This document shows positions 22,073-32,146 of a stretch of 64,000 nt of DNA, piece after piece; positions within the stretch are counted from its first letter, which is position 1, and each line of letters starts with the position of its first letter. The DNA lies in the NCBI RefSeq assembly GCF_002878395.1, contig NC_061118.1, positions 125,386,829-125,450,828 of the forward strand, written 5' to 3'. The position numbers were made by a program, and so were the translations under genes. The notes beneath the pieces are model-generated. The model did not search any database. It saw nothing but the letters and a program-made list of their open reading frames with translations, and had not been told where the DNA came from. The stretch is from Capsicum annuum. Taxonomy: Eukaryota > Streptophyta > Magnoliopsida > Solanales > Solanaceae.

Positions 22073-23772
22073 ACAACCTTGTTCGTCCTCAAGCAATTTA
22101 AATCATTAATACAATCACTCAATCTTCACACCATAACCTAAGAGTTATTCTTTCATTGGACACTTATAATTTTAGCAATGACTTTTTAGCTCAAATATGT
22201 CAAAATAGTTTTAGCATATGGGACAATTTTGTTTCAAATTCCTCTATCTCAACAATGAATTTTCAACTTGTTGGAAAACTCAATCAAATTACTTAATCTA
22301 GAAACATAAAAAGTAACTGGACTTTTACCAGCATGTACCCTCACTACAAGAAAGCTTTCCCATATTCACTCACATTAATTTTAATGTATAACCTAATCTC
22401 TCTAAGAGCTTTAATACATATCAATCTACAATCAAAACCACATTCTATCAACCTAATTCCCACTTTATTATCTTCAGACATCATTTATTTCACCCTATTC
22501 TTATTAAGCACCTTACCTAACTATGGAGGGAGTATTTTCTTTTACATCATGATTAATTTTCAGCTCTTCTTCATGCCCATTTGCTATTATACACCCCTAT
22601 AATAGCCACCTCAACTAAAGCTTTAACCTTGGTTGAAGTACACAATATACGAAACGGACTAGAGCCAAAATAGGTTCATTGTAAACCAACTAGGCAATAA
22701 AAAATTTGAACTTTCTTTAGAATGAATTTCTCTAACTCCCAACCATAACAATTGTACACCAATAACATACTACTCTGAGGCTTCACTTTCACCTACTTCC
22801 TACTATAATGTCACACTTCTTACTCACTTAATATTCTACATTAAATTAGTTAAGAGCTTTGGATCAAATAAAGGACTATCAAAGAAAGGATTTTGCTATA
22901 TATAAGGATACCAAAGAATAGGCTAAAGGCTCGATGGGTCTGACTAGGGATATGCACAGGGGTAGGTATATAAAGGCTAAAATTGTGGCTGTCAAGGAAA
23001 TGCCTACACCATATCCTACACGCAACACCCTTTATTTCGCTTTGTAAACACACCGGGAAAGTTCTAGACATTTCTACACATGTAGAATATAAACAAATAC
23101 TCACACTCATAATACATGCACGAAGTTAATTCGAATCTTTAAGGTTCCCGATTTTTTTCTTTATTGAATTCAAAATTTAGCCAACAAATCATATTTCACC
23201 TATTGAGATTAAGTAATTTATAATTAAATCCTTTGAAATTTAAGACATGCTTTTGTTTTAAAACTCAATTCATTCTAGGTCACTACAAAAATGGCCCATA
23301 TACAACACTTCTCTAAAGTTGTGATAAGGTTCTCATGAATTCTTTACTTTTTAAGACCAACTCCCCTTAAAATGGTTGTTATCCATCTATCATAAGGGAA
23401 GGCAACCAGCTATGATGATTTATTTCAAATTGCCAAGATGGGAGAAAATAAATACTTTAAACTGAAATTACCTAGGAGGGCAAAAATAATAAAAGCAAAC
23501 ACTTTAACTAAAAGCAAAATGCGAAAAATGCCTTGAGGGCAAGTTACAACAATCCATACTTTGAACTTACTAACAATTATAGACATAGTGTTTCGAATTG
23601 TTATAAATACTAAAATCCAACAAAACATAAAAATAAAAATTGTTCAACCAAAATAAACCAAAATAGAGAGGAATCAGATGTAAAAGTGAAAGGCAACCAC
23701 TCCACACTTAAATGAAGCACTATCCTAGTGCTACCAAATAAGAATATGGCAAGGTGGCATCATACTCCCTGA
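22073..23772 (-). other. Element D non-coding region between envelope-position ORF and PPT
   Basis: About 1.7 kb of AT-rich sequence without a conserved frame. Small open frames here show no recognisable protein pattern. This matches the untranslated 3' part usual in Athila-type elements. Confidence 0.5.
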
Positions 23773-24859
23773 TCAGTTAAATGGCACTATCACCATCATG
23801 TTATCATTGGTACCCTCTGTATCATCACCATCATCAACATCTGTATCACCATCATCAGACTGGTCATCATCATCTGACTCAATATCTATGTCCTGGTACC
23901 TTTTCTCCATATCTATAAGTATATCATCGTCTATAGGTTCAACAAACCCCGACCCGATCCTCAGTAAAGTCTTATCATGATGGCCAAGGGGGTAATCTAA
24001 CTCAACCGCATAAAGTTTCTCGTGCATGTCTAGTCATCCCCAAATCTACAACTGCAATACCTGTAGGCCATACATCCTAGCAGATATCTAATTGGTCTGA
24101 GCTTGATGCTCGGCCATAGTCAGGATTGGGCCATGGGCCCTAGCTATGCTCCTAGCAGTAGTAATATCAACAGGGCAAGTAACAACTTCAGGCCTATAAT
24201 CTATCTCCTTCTTGTCTACCCTATGCCTTCATAAAAATTGAGTCAACAGACCTCTAAAACCATAGTTGTGCCCCATCTGGTAGCCTACTTTCTTCATTGC
24301 ATAAAATATTACCTGACCCATATTAATGTTAACATCATTACACATCAAGGCATAAATCAAACATACCTAGTCTCGTGTAACTTATGTCATCTGTTTGCCT
24401 TGAATAAGGCAATGGTAAACCATTCTGCCCCATATGCAGGCCTTCTTGTTCATTTGTGCGTAAGGAAATGAGAAATGCAGGCCAGTGACTCAATGCCTGA
24501 TCCACCTAGCAGATAAGCGTGTACCGCACAGACTGATAATCAGTTGCCTCAAAGGGTTTGCATCAGCCTCGGTTATACTCAGTAAGTCATTTATATCTGC
24601 AATTGTGAATCGGACCACCTTGCCATGAACCATTAATTCATGATTCGGGTCTGTAGGATCCTAGTTTGCATAAAATTTGTAAACCAGGTACATATTGCAC
24701 TCATTAGTCTGATGGAAAATGAAGTTCATGTTCAGCTAATCAAGTCGCTGCACTATGCTTGGGTATTCCCTTTGTAGGATCTCCCTATAAATAAACACCT
24801 CATGAATGTATTTGGTGTCTATGTGTTTGGTGTACCACTGCTTTCCTACTTTTCTAACC
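23773..24859 (-). pseudogene. Element D envelope-position ORF, C-terminal part (transposon-protein family, acidic tail)
   Basis: Minus-strand translation with a few stops reads KAVRKVGKQWYTKHIDTKYI, EVFIYREILQREYPSIVQRL, HGKVVRFTIADINDLLSITE, RQLIISLCGTRLSARWIRH and YQMGHNYGFRGLLTQFL. This matches the plant retrotransposon-associated 'putative plant transposon protein' type. The end (24027-23773) is open and very acidic (SDDDDQSDDGDTDVDDGDD). No transmembrane segment is obvious, so a true envelope role is not supported by the sequence. The N-terminus continues at 27736 across the inserted solo LTR J. Confidence 0.7.
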
Positions 24860-24864
24860 GCCTT
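24860..24864. repeat. Left target-site duplication of solo LTR J (GCCTT)
   Basis: gcctt at 24860-24864 is repeated exactly at 27731-27735, on either side of the TG...CA-bounded LTR. Confidence 0.9.
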
Positions 24865-25113
24865 TGTAACGACCAAAAAATTTGATGAAATATGTGAAAT
24901 TTGTGATTTTATGTGATTTGACTATTTTAACCCTCCCCGTAGTTGAATTATGGTATTTATGGAGTGTGGGAGTGGTTGACATGATTTTTGATGCATTTTG
25001 GTATCATTTATGCAATATTGTGGTTTTTGATGGCTTCGAGAGCCTTATTTTGGACTTATGTGGTTATATTTTAATCCGTATGATAGATGACTGAACGGAC
25101 TACGCCAGCAGCT

Positions 25114-25580
25114 CCAAAATATCAATTTTAGACTAGGTACACCTTTGGTTTGGGTCCTGGTTCACCCGAGCTCATTTCGACCTATTAGTCGGAAAGTTGA
25201 AAAATTGGGAAGTTGGGTATGGGACCCACTTTTGGTTGAAACAACCTCTTATGGAAAATACGACTTTTCCAACAGATCCGGAATATCGATTTTAGTGTGT
25301 TAGCACATTTGGTATGATTTTATGGCTTTTAAATCTCATTTCGACCCTCGATTTGGAAAATTATGATTTCAGGTCTCGGGGGTCAATTTTGTGAAAACGA
25401 ATTTTTCTGGAAAATCTGGTAACTCCATCGCGTCCATAACATCGAATTTAGTGTGGTTGCATAGTCCGTTTGCATAAATCGGACTTCGAATGAATCCCGA
25501 GCACCCCGTCGAAGTTCATTTCGAGTAAGAATAAAAACTGCTCAGTTATGCAGAAAAATCTGCAATATATATAGCAGCTT
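25114..25580 (+). promoter_or_regulatory. Solo LTR J promoter region: three-copy ~160-bp repeat and TATA-like box
   Basis: Units start near 25114 (ccaaaatatcaattttag), 25278 (ccggaatatcgattttag) and 25434 (ccataacatcgaatttag). A tatatata box follows at about 25565. Confidence 0.5.
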
Positions 25581-27701
25581 TTTCACATTTTGGCCCATTT
25601 TGCTTATTTTTCATCTTGTCTATTGAGAGTTAAACCCTAAATATTTTGGGAGTTTAAAAGTGAAGTTTGTGAGAGCTTGGGAAGCTAGATTAACACCTAT
25701 TTCTTGATTTTAATTATAGATTTAAGGTAAGAATTCACCCTTTTCTTAGAAATTTCTTGATAAATTTTTCAAAACCACAAAAATCTTAGGGCATGATTTT
25801 AAACCCAAATTTCATCCTCTTTCACTTGAATAATATTTTGATCTTATAATTACTAGTTTTTCATCAATTTAACCTTCAAAATAACTCTGATTCTTGATTT
25901 TAACCCGGATTTCAACGATTTTACCCGGTAAAGCTCAAAAATGGTTTTTCTTTGATTTGAACCCCGTTTTTCACTCAATTTAACTTGAGTTTTCAGCTGT
26001 AGGTTCCTAAAAATATGGGTAACATATTTTTGAAGTAAAATTCTAATTTTTCCCTTCTTTTTCGAAAACCTATTTTGGAGGTCCGTTTTGACTCCGAACC
26101 AAAAGTAGTTAATATGGGTGTCGTTGGTTTTGCTTTGACGCGTAGATTTTATAATTGATGTTGTTAGTAGAGTTTGGGATTGTTCTTTAAAAGTAAGGTC
26201 GCGGGTTCAAGTGTAGCAGATCGATTTCAGCTTTCGAGGTAGGTTATGACTTAACTCTTCAGACTGGGCTGGGTAGTAAATAATGGTACAAAATACATGT
26301 TAAGGGTGGGAACTAATCATAAAAAATGGCTATCTACGTGTTGTGCCCGTGTGGGGGCTTATATGTGATGTAATTGTCGAAATTGAAATATTATGTGATA
26401 TATTTGAACATGTGGGGTCCTATGTGACATTGATAGCCTTGAATACATATGAGTAATTGTATTATATTATTTAATATGGTACTATGGGTGTATTGTGATT
26501 ATATTCATACTTTACTGGCATATGAGACATGTGGAAACTCATGGATGAAATAAAAATAACGAGTGAATATTGGCTCATACGGTTGTGGAAATGTGTCATT
26601 GTGGTTGGTTGTGGAAATATAACATGTGGTTGGTTGTGTAAATACTTATTGTGATTGGTTGTGAGCATTACATCTTCATATCATACTCATTCATGAAACA
26701 TTGGTACCACCGTGGCAGCATCTGAAAAACACTGGCAACACCTTTTTAAAAATATTGTAACACCTCATAAAACCCTTTCTCAGGGATGTGTCGGAAAGGA
26801 GATATGAGATATGTGGATTGTATATGGGTTGATGAACACCCCATGGGTCCTACGTTGGGAATATTTGGCTCCGTAGGTGTATACGGGGATTGTGCGATGA
26901 TCTCGGAGGTTGTGCGACAACCTCATGCATCATCATCATCATCATCATTATCCTATACATTGCACTTACTTTATTGTGTTTATGTTGTGTTGTATTGCCT
27001 TATTTACTTGTCATCTATGTATTTGTCTTACCTTTTTTTACTTGTATTTGATGATCTTGTATCTACATGTTCTCTCTTTCTCTATTTTATATGTGACATA
27101 ATCTATACTTGTGTTCTATATCTTGATGTGTTTTTGCAATATATGTGAGATATATTAGAACTGTTAGTGCAAGCAGTGTGGGCTACCGTTATGGGACATT
27201 TTCTGATTGTAGGTGACGTGCCTTTAGTGTATATTTTGTATGCCTTATTTACTACTTTGCTTAGTCAGCCTATGATACCTACTGAGTATAAGTGGATCGT
27301 ACCCATGCCTACTACAAACTTTTGGTGCAGGTCATAGCTCGAGTGCGCCTCAGCTTACTTGATTCAGATAATTATTGGAGCTTCTAAGGTAGTGGTTGGA
27401 CATTCATGCGTCTGAAGTTCACCTCAATCTTTCTATACTAGTTATGTCTTTATTAGTGTTTGGAGACAGTTATTATTCCTTTGTGGTTTTTTTTTTGATG
27501 TATTTGACTCTTGGATTGTATTAGTAGTTCTTACACTATTGACACCTGGTTTTGGGCATGATTGATTGTTTGGATAAGTTCTTTCCACATTGTTATGATT
27601 ATTTATATAGTTCAGCTTCATTCTACAAGCCTTACCTTGGGTAGTTCTGTCTTTTTCTCTATTCGTATCAGTTTAGGTGATAGGCTTACTTCTCAAGGTA
27701 C

Positions 27702-27729
27702 GTCATGACCCTCATTTTTGGGTCGTGAC
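27702..27729 (+). repeat. Hairpin at the 3' terminus of solo LTR J
   Basis: gtcatgaccc at 27702-27711 pairs with gggtcgtgac at 27720-27729 (one mismatch/GT) around an 8-nt loop, and ends one base before the LTR border. Confidence 0.6.
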
Positions 27730-27730
27730 A

Positions 27731-27735
27731 GCCTT
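27731..27735. repeat. Right target-site duplication of solo LTR J (GCCTT)
   Basis: Exact copy of 24860-24864. Confidence 0.9.
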
Positions 27736-27905
27736 AAACCTAAACCTTCCTGTCTGCCTACGCTATAGTGGTAGAGCACGTGGAACCCTAGTAAGTTGGC
27801 TTTCCATCTGCCTGCTTTGTTTCCTAGCTGGTGCAGAAGAACCAGCCTTATCCTTTCCTTTTGTTGCTAGTGATCCATGGTGCCTGTCATTAAAAGTACG
27901 CAACC
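27736..27905 (-). pseudogene. Element D envelope-position ORF, N-terminal part
   Basis: Minus-strand sequence reads APWITSNKRKGKAGSSAPAR, then KQSRQMESQL and RRQTGRFRFKAVRKV, joining in frame across the J duplication to the part at 24859. The basic, serine-rich start is typical of this protein type. The true start is uncertain: an ATG near 27882 is out of frame and meets a stop after three codons. A possible splice acceptor (aatgacag) lies just upstream of it. Confidence 0.6.
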
Positions 27906-28965
27906 AACAAGTGAGCAACTAAGTCTTAGGTTGTGCAAGCTTAAACTAGGTGTAGATGGATCACAACAACACCCCTCACTTAGTTGCTAGCTAAGGTGCG
28001 CGCATATAAGAACGGGGTACTCAGACTTCCCCCATTCAACATATTTGGCACACATACATGGGTCCATAATTCAAGCAGTGACAAATTGCAGCTGTACCAA
28101 AATAATTTAGGAGCCTAATATGTAATTAACACAAGAAATCCCCCTTATGAAGTCAATTTCAATATCATTGACAGCTATCCACAGTTATGTCCCTTATTCT
28201 GTTACATCAAGTTACTGTGAGGTGGACACAATTACGGACAACTCCTAAATTTGCACATTCATTAACAAAACTGTGTATCAAAAATAGGAGTCAACAAGTA
28301 GGGTGTATAAGTTATTACAGGAATGTTCCAATCACACACATCCAATTTAAATTTCACCCCTTATTTCAACTCTATATGCCTTTTATCGATAGGAATTCAA
28401 AAATTAATAACACATAGGCCTAGCACCAGTTGGGTTCTCCCTATACTTATCTCTTCGGTGTGATGTGTATCATTACAAAGTAAAGTACTTAGACTTCCCT
28501 TCTTGGTAATACCAGCACCTCCTATGTTAAACCAGTTCAAATAATGAGCACACTTCAACACAATGTACAATTTTTTTACCTGTAAGATTTCTACTCCAAC
28601 ACATGTGCACATACCACAATAATCCCAATAGTTTAATCACATGGATATACACATATTTTAAGCAACTCACGTCCTACCATATACATCTACATCAATCAAC
28701 GTACCCCACATCAATACAAGCACCCATCACCAACAAATATCATACCACACTTTATTCCAACATGCATTCAATCACCATGACACTTTATTTAACAATTCAA
28801 TAAATAATCATGAACAAAATGACTAAAAATTTACAATAATTTCAAGATAAATGTGGCATAAGGTACTATACTTAAGTGAATCATTCACAATTCAACCTAT
28901 TCAAACCATTAATACCAAAATTCTCATCAAGATAGAGAGAAAATGGAAAAAATTTGAGAACTTAC
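27906..28965 (-). other. Element D putative intron/spacer upstream of the envelope-position ORF
   Basis: AT-rich, no conserved frame. It lies between a canonical splice donor (28965/28966) and the possible acceptor near 27890, so it could be the intron of a spliced subgenomic transcript. This is inference from signal positions only. Confidence 0.4.
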
Positions 28966-29385
28966 CTTAGGTGTTGAGCGAAAGAAGTGAACTTTGAAGA
29001 AAATTAAGAGAGATAGGGTGGTGGAAGGTGGCGCTTAGAGTGAGAAAATAAGAGGGTTTAGGGTTGAGGGGGTATTTATAGAGGGGCGGGTGGTTTGGTT
29101 CAAATTAAAAATTTTGGTCCGCTTTTAACCATCACCACGTGCGGAGTATTGTGCCAGTACACTGGAATTTTCCAATCGCGATTTTACAACCCACCGCGAT
29201 GCGGTGGTATCGCGATACCTCACTGGATTTGGATAATTGTCATTCTGGCCCTCTACGCGATGCGGTAATAATAAAAATTGGAATATTTTTTCCATTCTAT
29301 CTCCACACAGTGAAGCAGTGGTTTCGCGTTAACACAACAGAGATTGAAAATTTCCATTTTGTCCCTCTCCGCAATGCGGTGGCCT
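28966..29385 (-). promoter_or_regulatory. Element D internal promoter-like module with motif array, TATA box and splice donor
   Basis: On the minus strand from 29385 down: about four to five units of roughly 65 bp with the core caccgcgatgcggtggtatc (best copy about 29188-29213), as in the LTR. Then a TATA box (ctataaatacccc, 29071-29084), then a pyrimidine-rich leader and a splice donor (cacctaaggtaagtt, cut at 28965/28966). It lies between integrase and the envelope-position ORF and points towards that ORF. No LTR sequence other than the motif block is shared, so it is not a stray LTR. Confidence 0.6.
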
Positions 29386-30050
29386 TTAAATTCATGTTTC
29401 TAGTGTGTTTTTCAACCCTTTTTTACATAATGTTGAACCTGACTTACACACATCAATTTGCAAACCTGATTACTTCTTTGGACGTGGTATCCTCCTTGGT
29501 TTTAATTCTCTCATCCCTACATATCAAACAAAGATAATAAAATATCATATAAAAAGTGGGTTCTCTCCCACTCAACGCCTTAGTTTTGGTCGTGGCACAA
29601 CTCATCTTTTTGTATTTTTTTCTTTTTCTTTTAACAACTAAAAATTAAAATACCTATAACATTACATTTGTGGGTTGCCTCCCACGTAGCACCTTATTTT
29701 ACGTCATGGCATGACTCATCTCAGTCTCATTCATCAGCAAATATGATGGACACATTGTGCTTATCTCCATGATCAACCCAATAATGCTTCACACGTTGTC
29801 TATTTACCAAACACTTCTCAGTCCTTTCCTTATTCCACAGCTCAACCGCTTCATGAGGTGTCATTTGCACCACCTTAAAAGGCCCAAAGCACTTAGATCA
29901 TAATTTACCCAAAAACAACTTTAACCTTGAATTGAATAACAAAACAAATTGTCTGGGCACAAACACTCTATCTTGAGTATGCCTGTCATTCCATCTCTTG
30001 GTTTTCTCCTTGTATAGTTTGGCATTCTCATAGGCATGGAGACAAAAACT
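29386..30050 (-). other. Element D spacer between integrase end and internal promoter
   Basis: No domain recognised. It includes two near-identical short stretches (gtgggttctctcccactcaa near 29556 and gtgggttgcctcccacgtag near 29670) with local inverted-repeat potential. The part nearest 30050 may encode the poorly conserved integrase C-terminus. Confidence 0.4.
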
Positions 30051-30829
30051 CATCAAGTTCAATAAGCTGCAACAATCTCTTCTCTCCCGCGGCCTTCATA
30101 TCAAGGTTCATCTTTTTAATGGCCTAATAAGTTTGATTTTCTAGCTCTACATGCAAATGACAGGCTTTACCGTAGACTAAGAGATATAGAGAGGTCCATA
30201 TGGGTGTCTTATAAGTTGTCATGTACGCCCATAATGCATCATCAAAATTTTTGGCCCAATCCTTCTGTTACCCATTAACAGTCTTCTGTAGTATCTGCTT
30301 TATCTCCCTATTAGATACCTCAACTTGACCACTTGTTTATGGATGGTACGCAGTAGACACCTTGTGTCTAATACCATATTTAGCTAAAAGATTCTTAAAT
30401 GAAGTGTTAATGAAATGCATACCTCCATCATTGATTATAGCTCTAGGAGTGCCAAACCAGGAGAATATGTGCTTCTTCACAAATTTCAATACCACTCTGG
30501 CATTATACATGGGGAAAGTTGCAGCTTCCACCCACTTACAAACGTAATCAACTTCCACAAGGATATAAAAATTACTATTAGATGGTGGGAATGGTACCAT
30601 AAAATCTATCCCCCAAACATCGAATACTTCAACTTCAAGAATGTTGTTTAGGGAAATCTCATAAAGTCTTGAAAATGTACCTAACCTCTAGCACTGATCA
30701 CATTTTCACGAAAGCCATAACATCTCTGAAAAATGTTGGCAAAAAGAAACTGGATTGCAATACTTTTCTGGTTGTTCTTTCACCCCCACAGTGGACACCA
30801 TAAGGAGATGAATGGAACTTTTGTAGCAC
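30050..30829 (-). pseudogene. Element D integrase relic
   Basis: The open stretch 30600-30337 reads ILVEVDYVCKWVEAATFPMY, VVLKFVKKHIFSWFGTPRAI, then INDGGMHFINTSFKNLLAKYG and HKVSTAYHP. The first and second catalytic aspartates (EVDY, INDGG) are present. After one stop, the sequence continues with SGQVEVSNREIKQIL, carrying the catalytic glutamate, and DWAKNFDDALWAY. The stop and the N-terminal breaks make it inactive. Confidence 0.85.
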
Positions 30830-32141
30830 TTATGTAAATTCAGCTTCTAGAACACATCTGTGCACAATACCATTAGGACCCTGCTTGAAAACATAGGACT
30901 CATACCATATATAAGCACGAGAATTATGAAGTAATTTCTTTCTTTGTTGAGTGGTAGCTTCGGGAGGATAAACCCCACACACAAATAGGTTCACAATATC
31001 TGCATAACCCGAAAGCTCACAGACACCAAGAGACAATAATTTTTCATCCGAAAACTCTTCCTCAATGTGGATAAAGTAATCCATAATATGGTCATGAGTC
31101 TCCAGCCATGACAAATGGTCTGCAACTTGGTTCTCTGCTCCTTTCCGATCACAAACCTCTAGGTCAAACTCTTTCAGTAATAAAATCCACCTGATCAATC
31201 AAGGAGTTGCATCTTTTTTATTGAAGAGATAATTAATGGCCGCATGGTCTGTGTGAACAATAAGCTTGGTGCCCACAAAGTAAGCTCTAAATTTACATCT
31301 CTTTTTCAGTGACTGTATAATTCATTTAGGCATCATTCAAGACTTTACTAGCATAATAAATAGAAAGAAATACCTTGTCTTTTCTTTTCCCCAAAGTTGC
31401 TCCCACAACTACATCACTGGCGTCACACATCAATTAAAATGGTAACTCCTAGTCTGGTGAAATCAAGATAGGTGCTTCTGTCAATTTTTTCTTTAGCCTT
31501 TCAAAAGCTTCTTGACAATCAGCCCCAAAATTGAACTTGGCTTCTTTTTCTAATAGTTTACACATAGGGCTTGCAATATTTAAACATTCTTAAATAAAAC
31601 GCCTGTAGAAACCTGCATGCCCCAAGAAACTTTGCACTCCCTTCACTATAACCGGATGTGGCAGCTTTTCAATCTCTTCAATTTTGGCTCTATCTACTTT
31701 CAGTCATCTACATGACACTTTATGGCCAAGGACTATTCCTTTCTTAACCAAAAATTGGTACTTTTTCCTGATTCAGTACCAAATTTATTTATTCACAACG
31801 AGCTAGGACTCGATCTAGATTCTGCAAACATACATCAAAATAATTATCATAAACAGAAAATTCCTCCGTGAATACCTCGACAAATTCTTCAACCATGTTA
31901 GAGAAAATTTCCATTATGCATCTCTGAAACATTGAAGGTTCATTGAAGAGGCTAAAAAGGCATGCGTCTGAACGCATATGTGCCAAATGGTCAAGTAAAA
32001 GAAGTCTTTTCTTGGTCCTCGGGTGCAATGGTGATCTAATTATAACCCCTGTAACCATCAAGAAAATAGTAGTACTCCTTCCATACCAACCTATCCAACA
32101 TCTGATCAATGAATGACATAGGATAGTGGTCCTTTCTTGTG
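30830..32141 (-). pseudogene. Element D reverse transcriptase 3' part and RNaseH relic
   Basis: At 32141-31789 the RT palm reads LFNEPSMFQRCIMEIFSNMV, then EEFVEVFTEEFSVYDNYFD. The usual DD of the active site is EE (codons at 31861-31866), so both metal-binding aspartates are substituted. Near 31440-31380 RNaseH shows MCDASDVVVGATLGKRKDK. At 31198-30830 the RNaseH end and integrase zinc region are open ([32 protein letters not shown]). The N-terminal RT part is at 34872-35100, separated by solo LTR E. Confidence 0.85.
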
Positions 32142-32146
32142 GCTTC
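32142..32146. repeat. Left target-site duplication of solo LTR E (GCTTC)
   Basis: gcttc is repeated exactly at 34872-34876. Confidence 0.92.

Larger units (their letters stand above)
24865..27730 (+). mobile_element. Solo LTR J of a Ty3/gypsy element, inserted in element D
   Basis: 2866 bp, from tgtaacgacc to gggtcgtgaca, with a perfect 5-bp duplication and no internal region. It sits in the opposite orientation to D. A TATA-like run (caatatatatagcag, about 25562-25577) follows three degenerate copies of a roughly 160-bp unit. The R-U5 contains a catcat microsatellite (about 26927-26950) and a terminal hairpin (27702-27729). Its ending resembles the Tekay-type LTR of element A. Small open frames within it are not genes. 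Confidence 0.88.

Noticed and set aside
22342..23300. CACTACAAGAAA at 22342 and CACTACAAAAA at 23282 as CACTA termini
   Set aside because: Both point the same way, no inverted partner or subterminal repeats are seen, and they lie in element D's non-coding region.
23798..23980. Serine-rich plus-strand open frame
   Set aside because: Antisense shadow of the acidic tail of element D's last ORF.
26786..27148. Open frames including a histidine run
   Set aside because: They lie inside solo LTR J; the histidines come from a catcat microsatellite.
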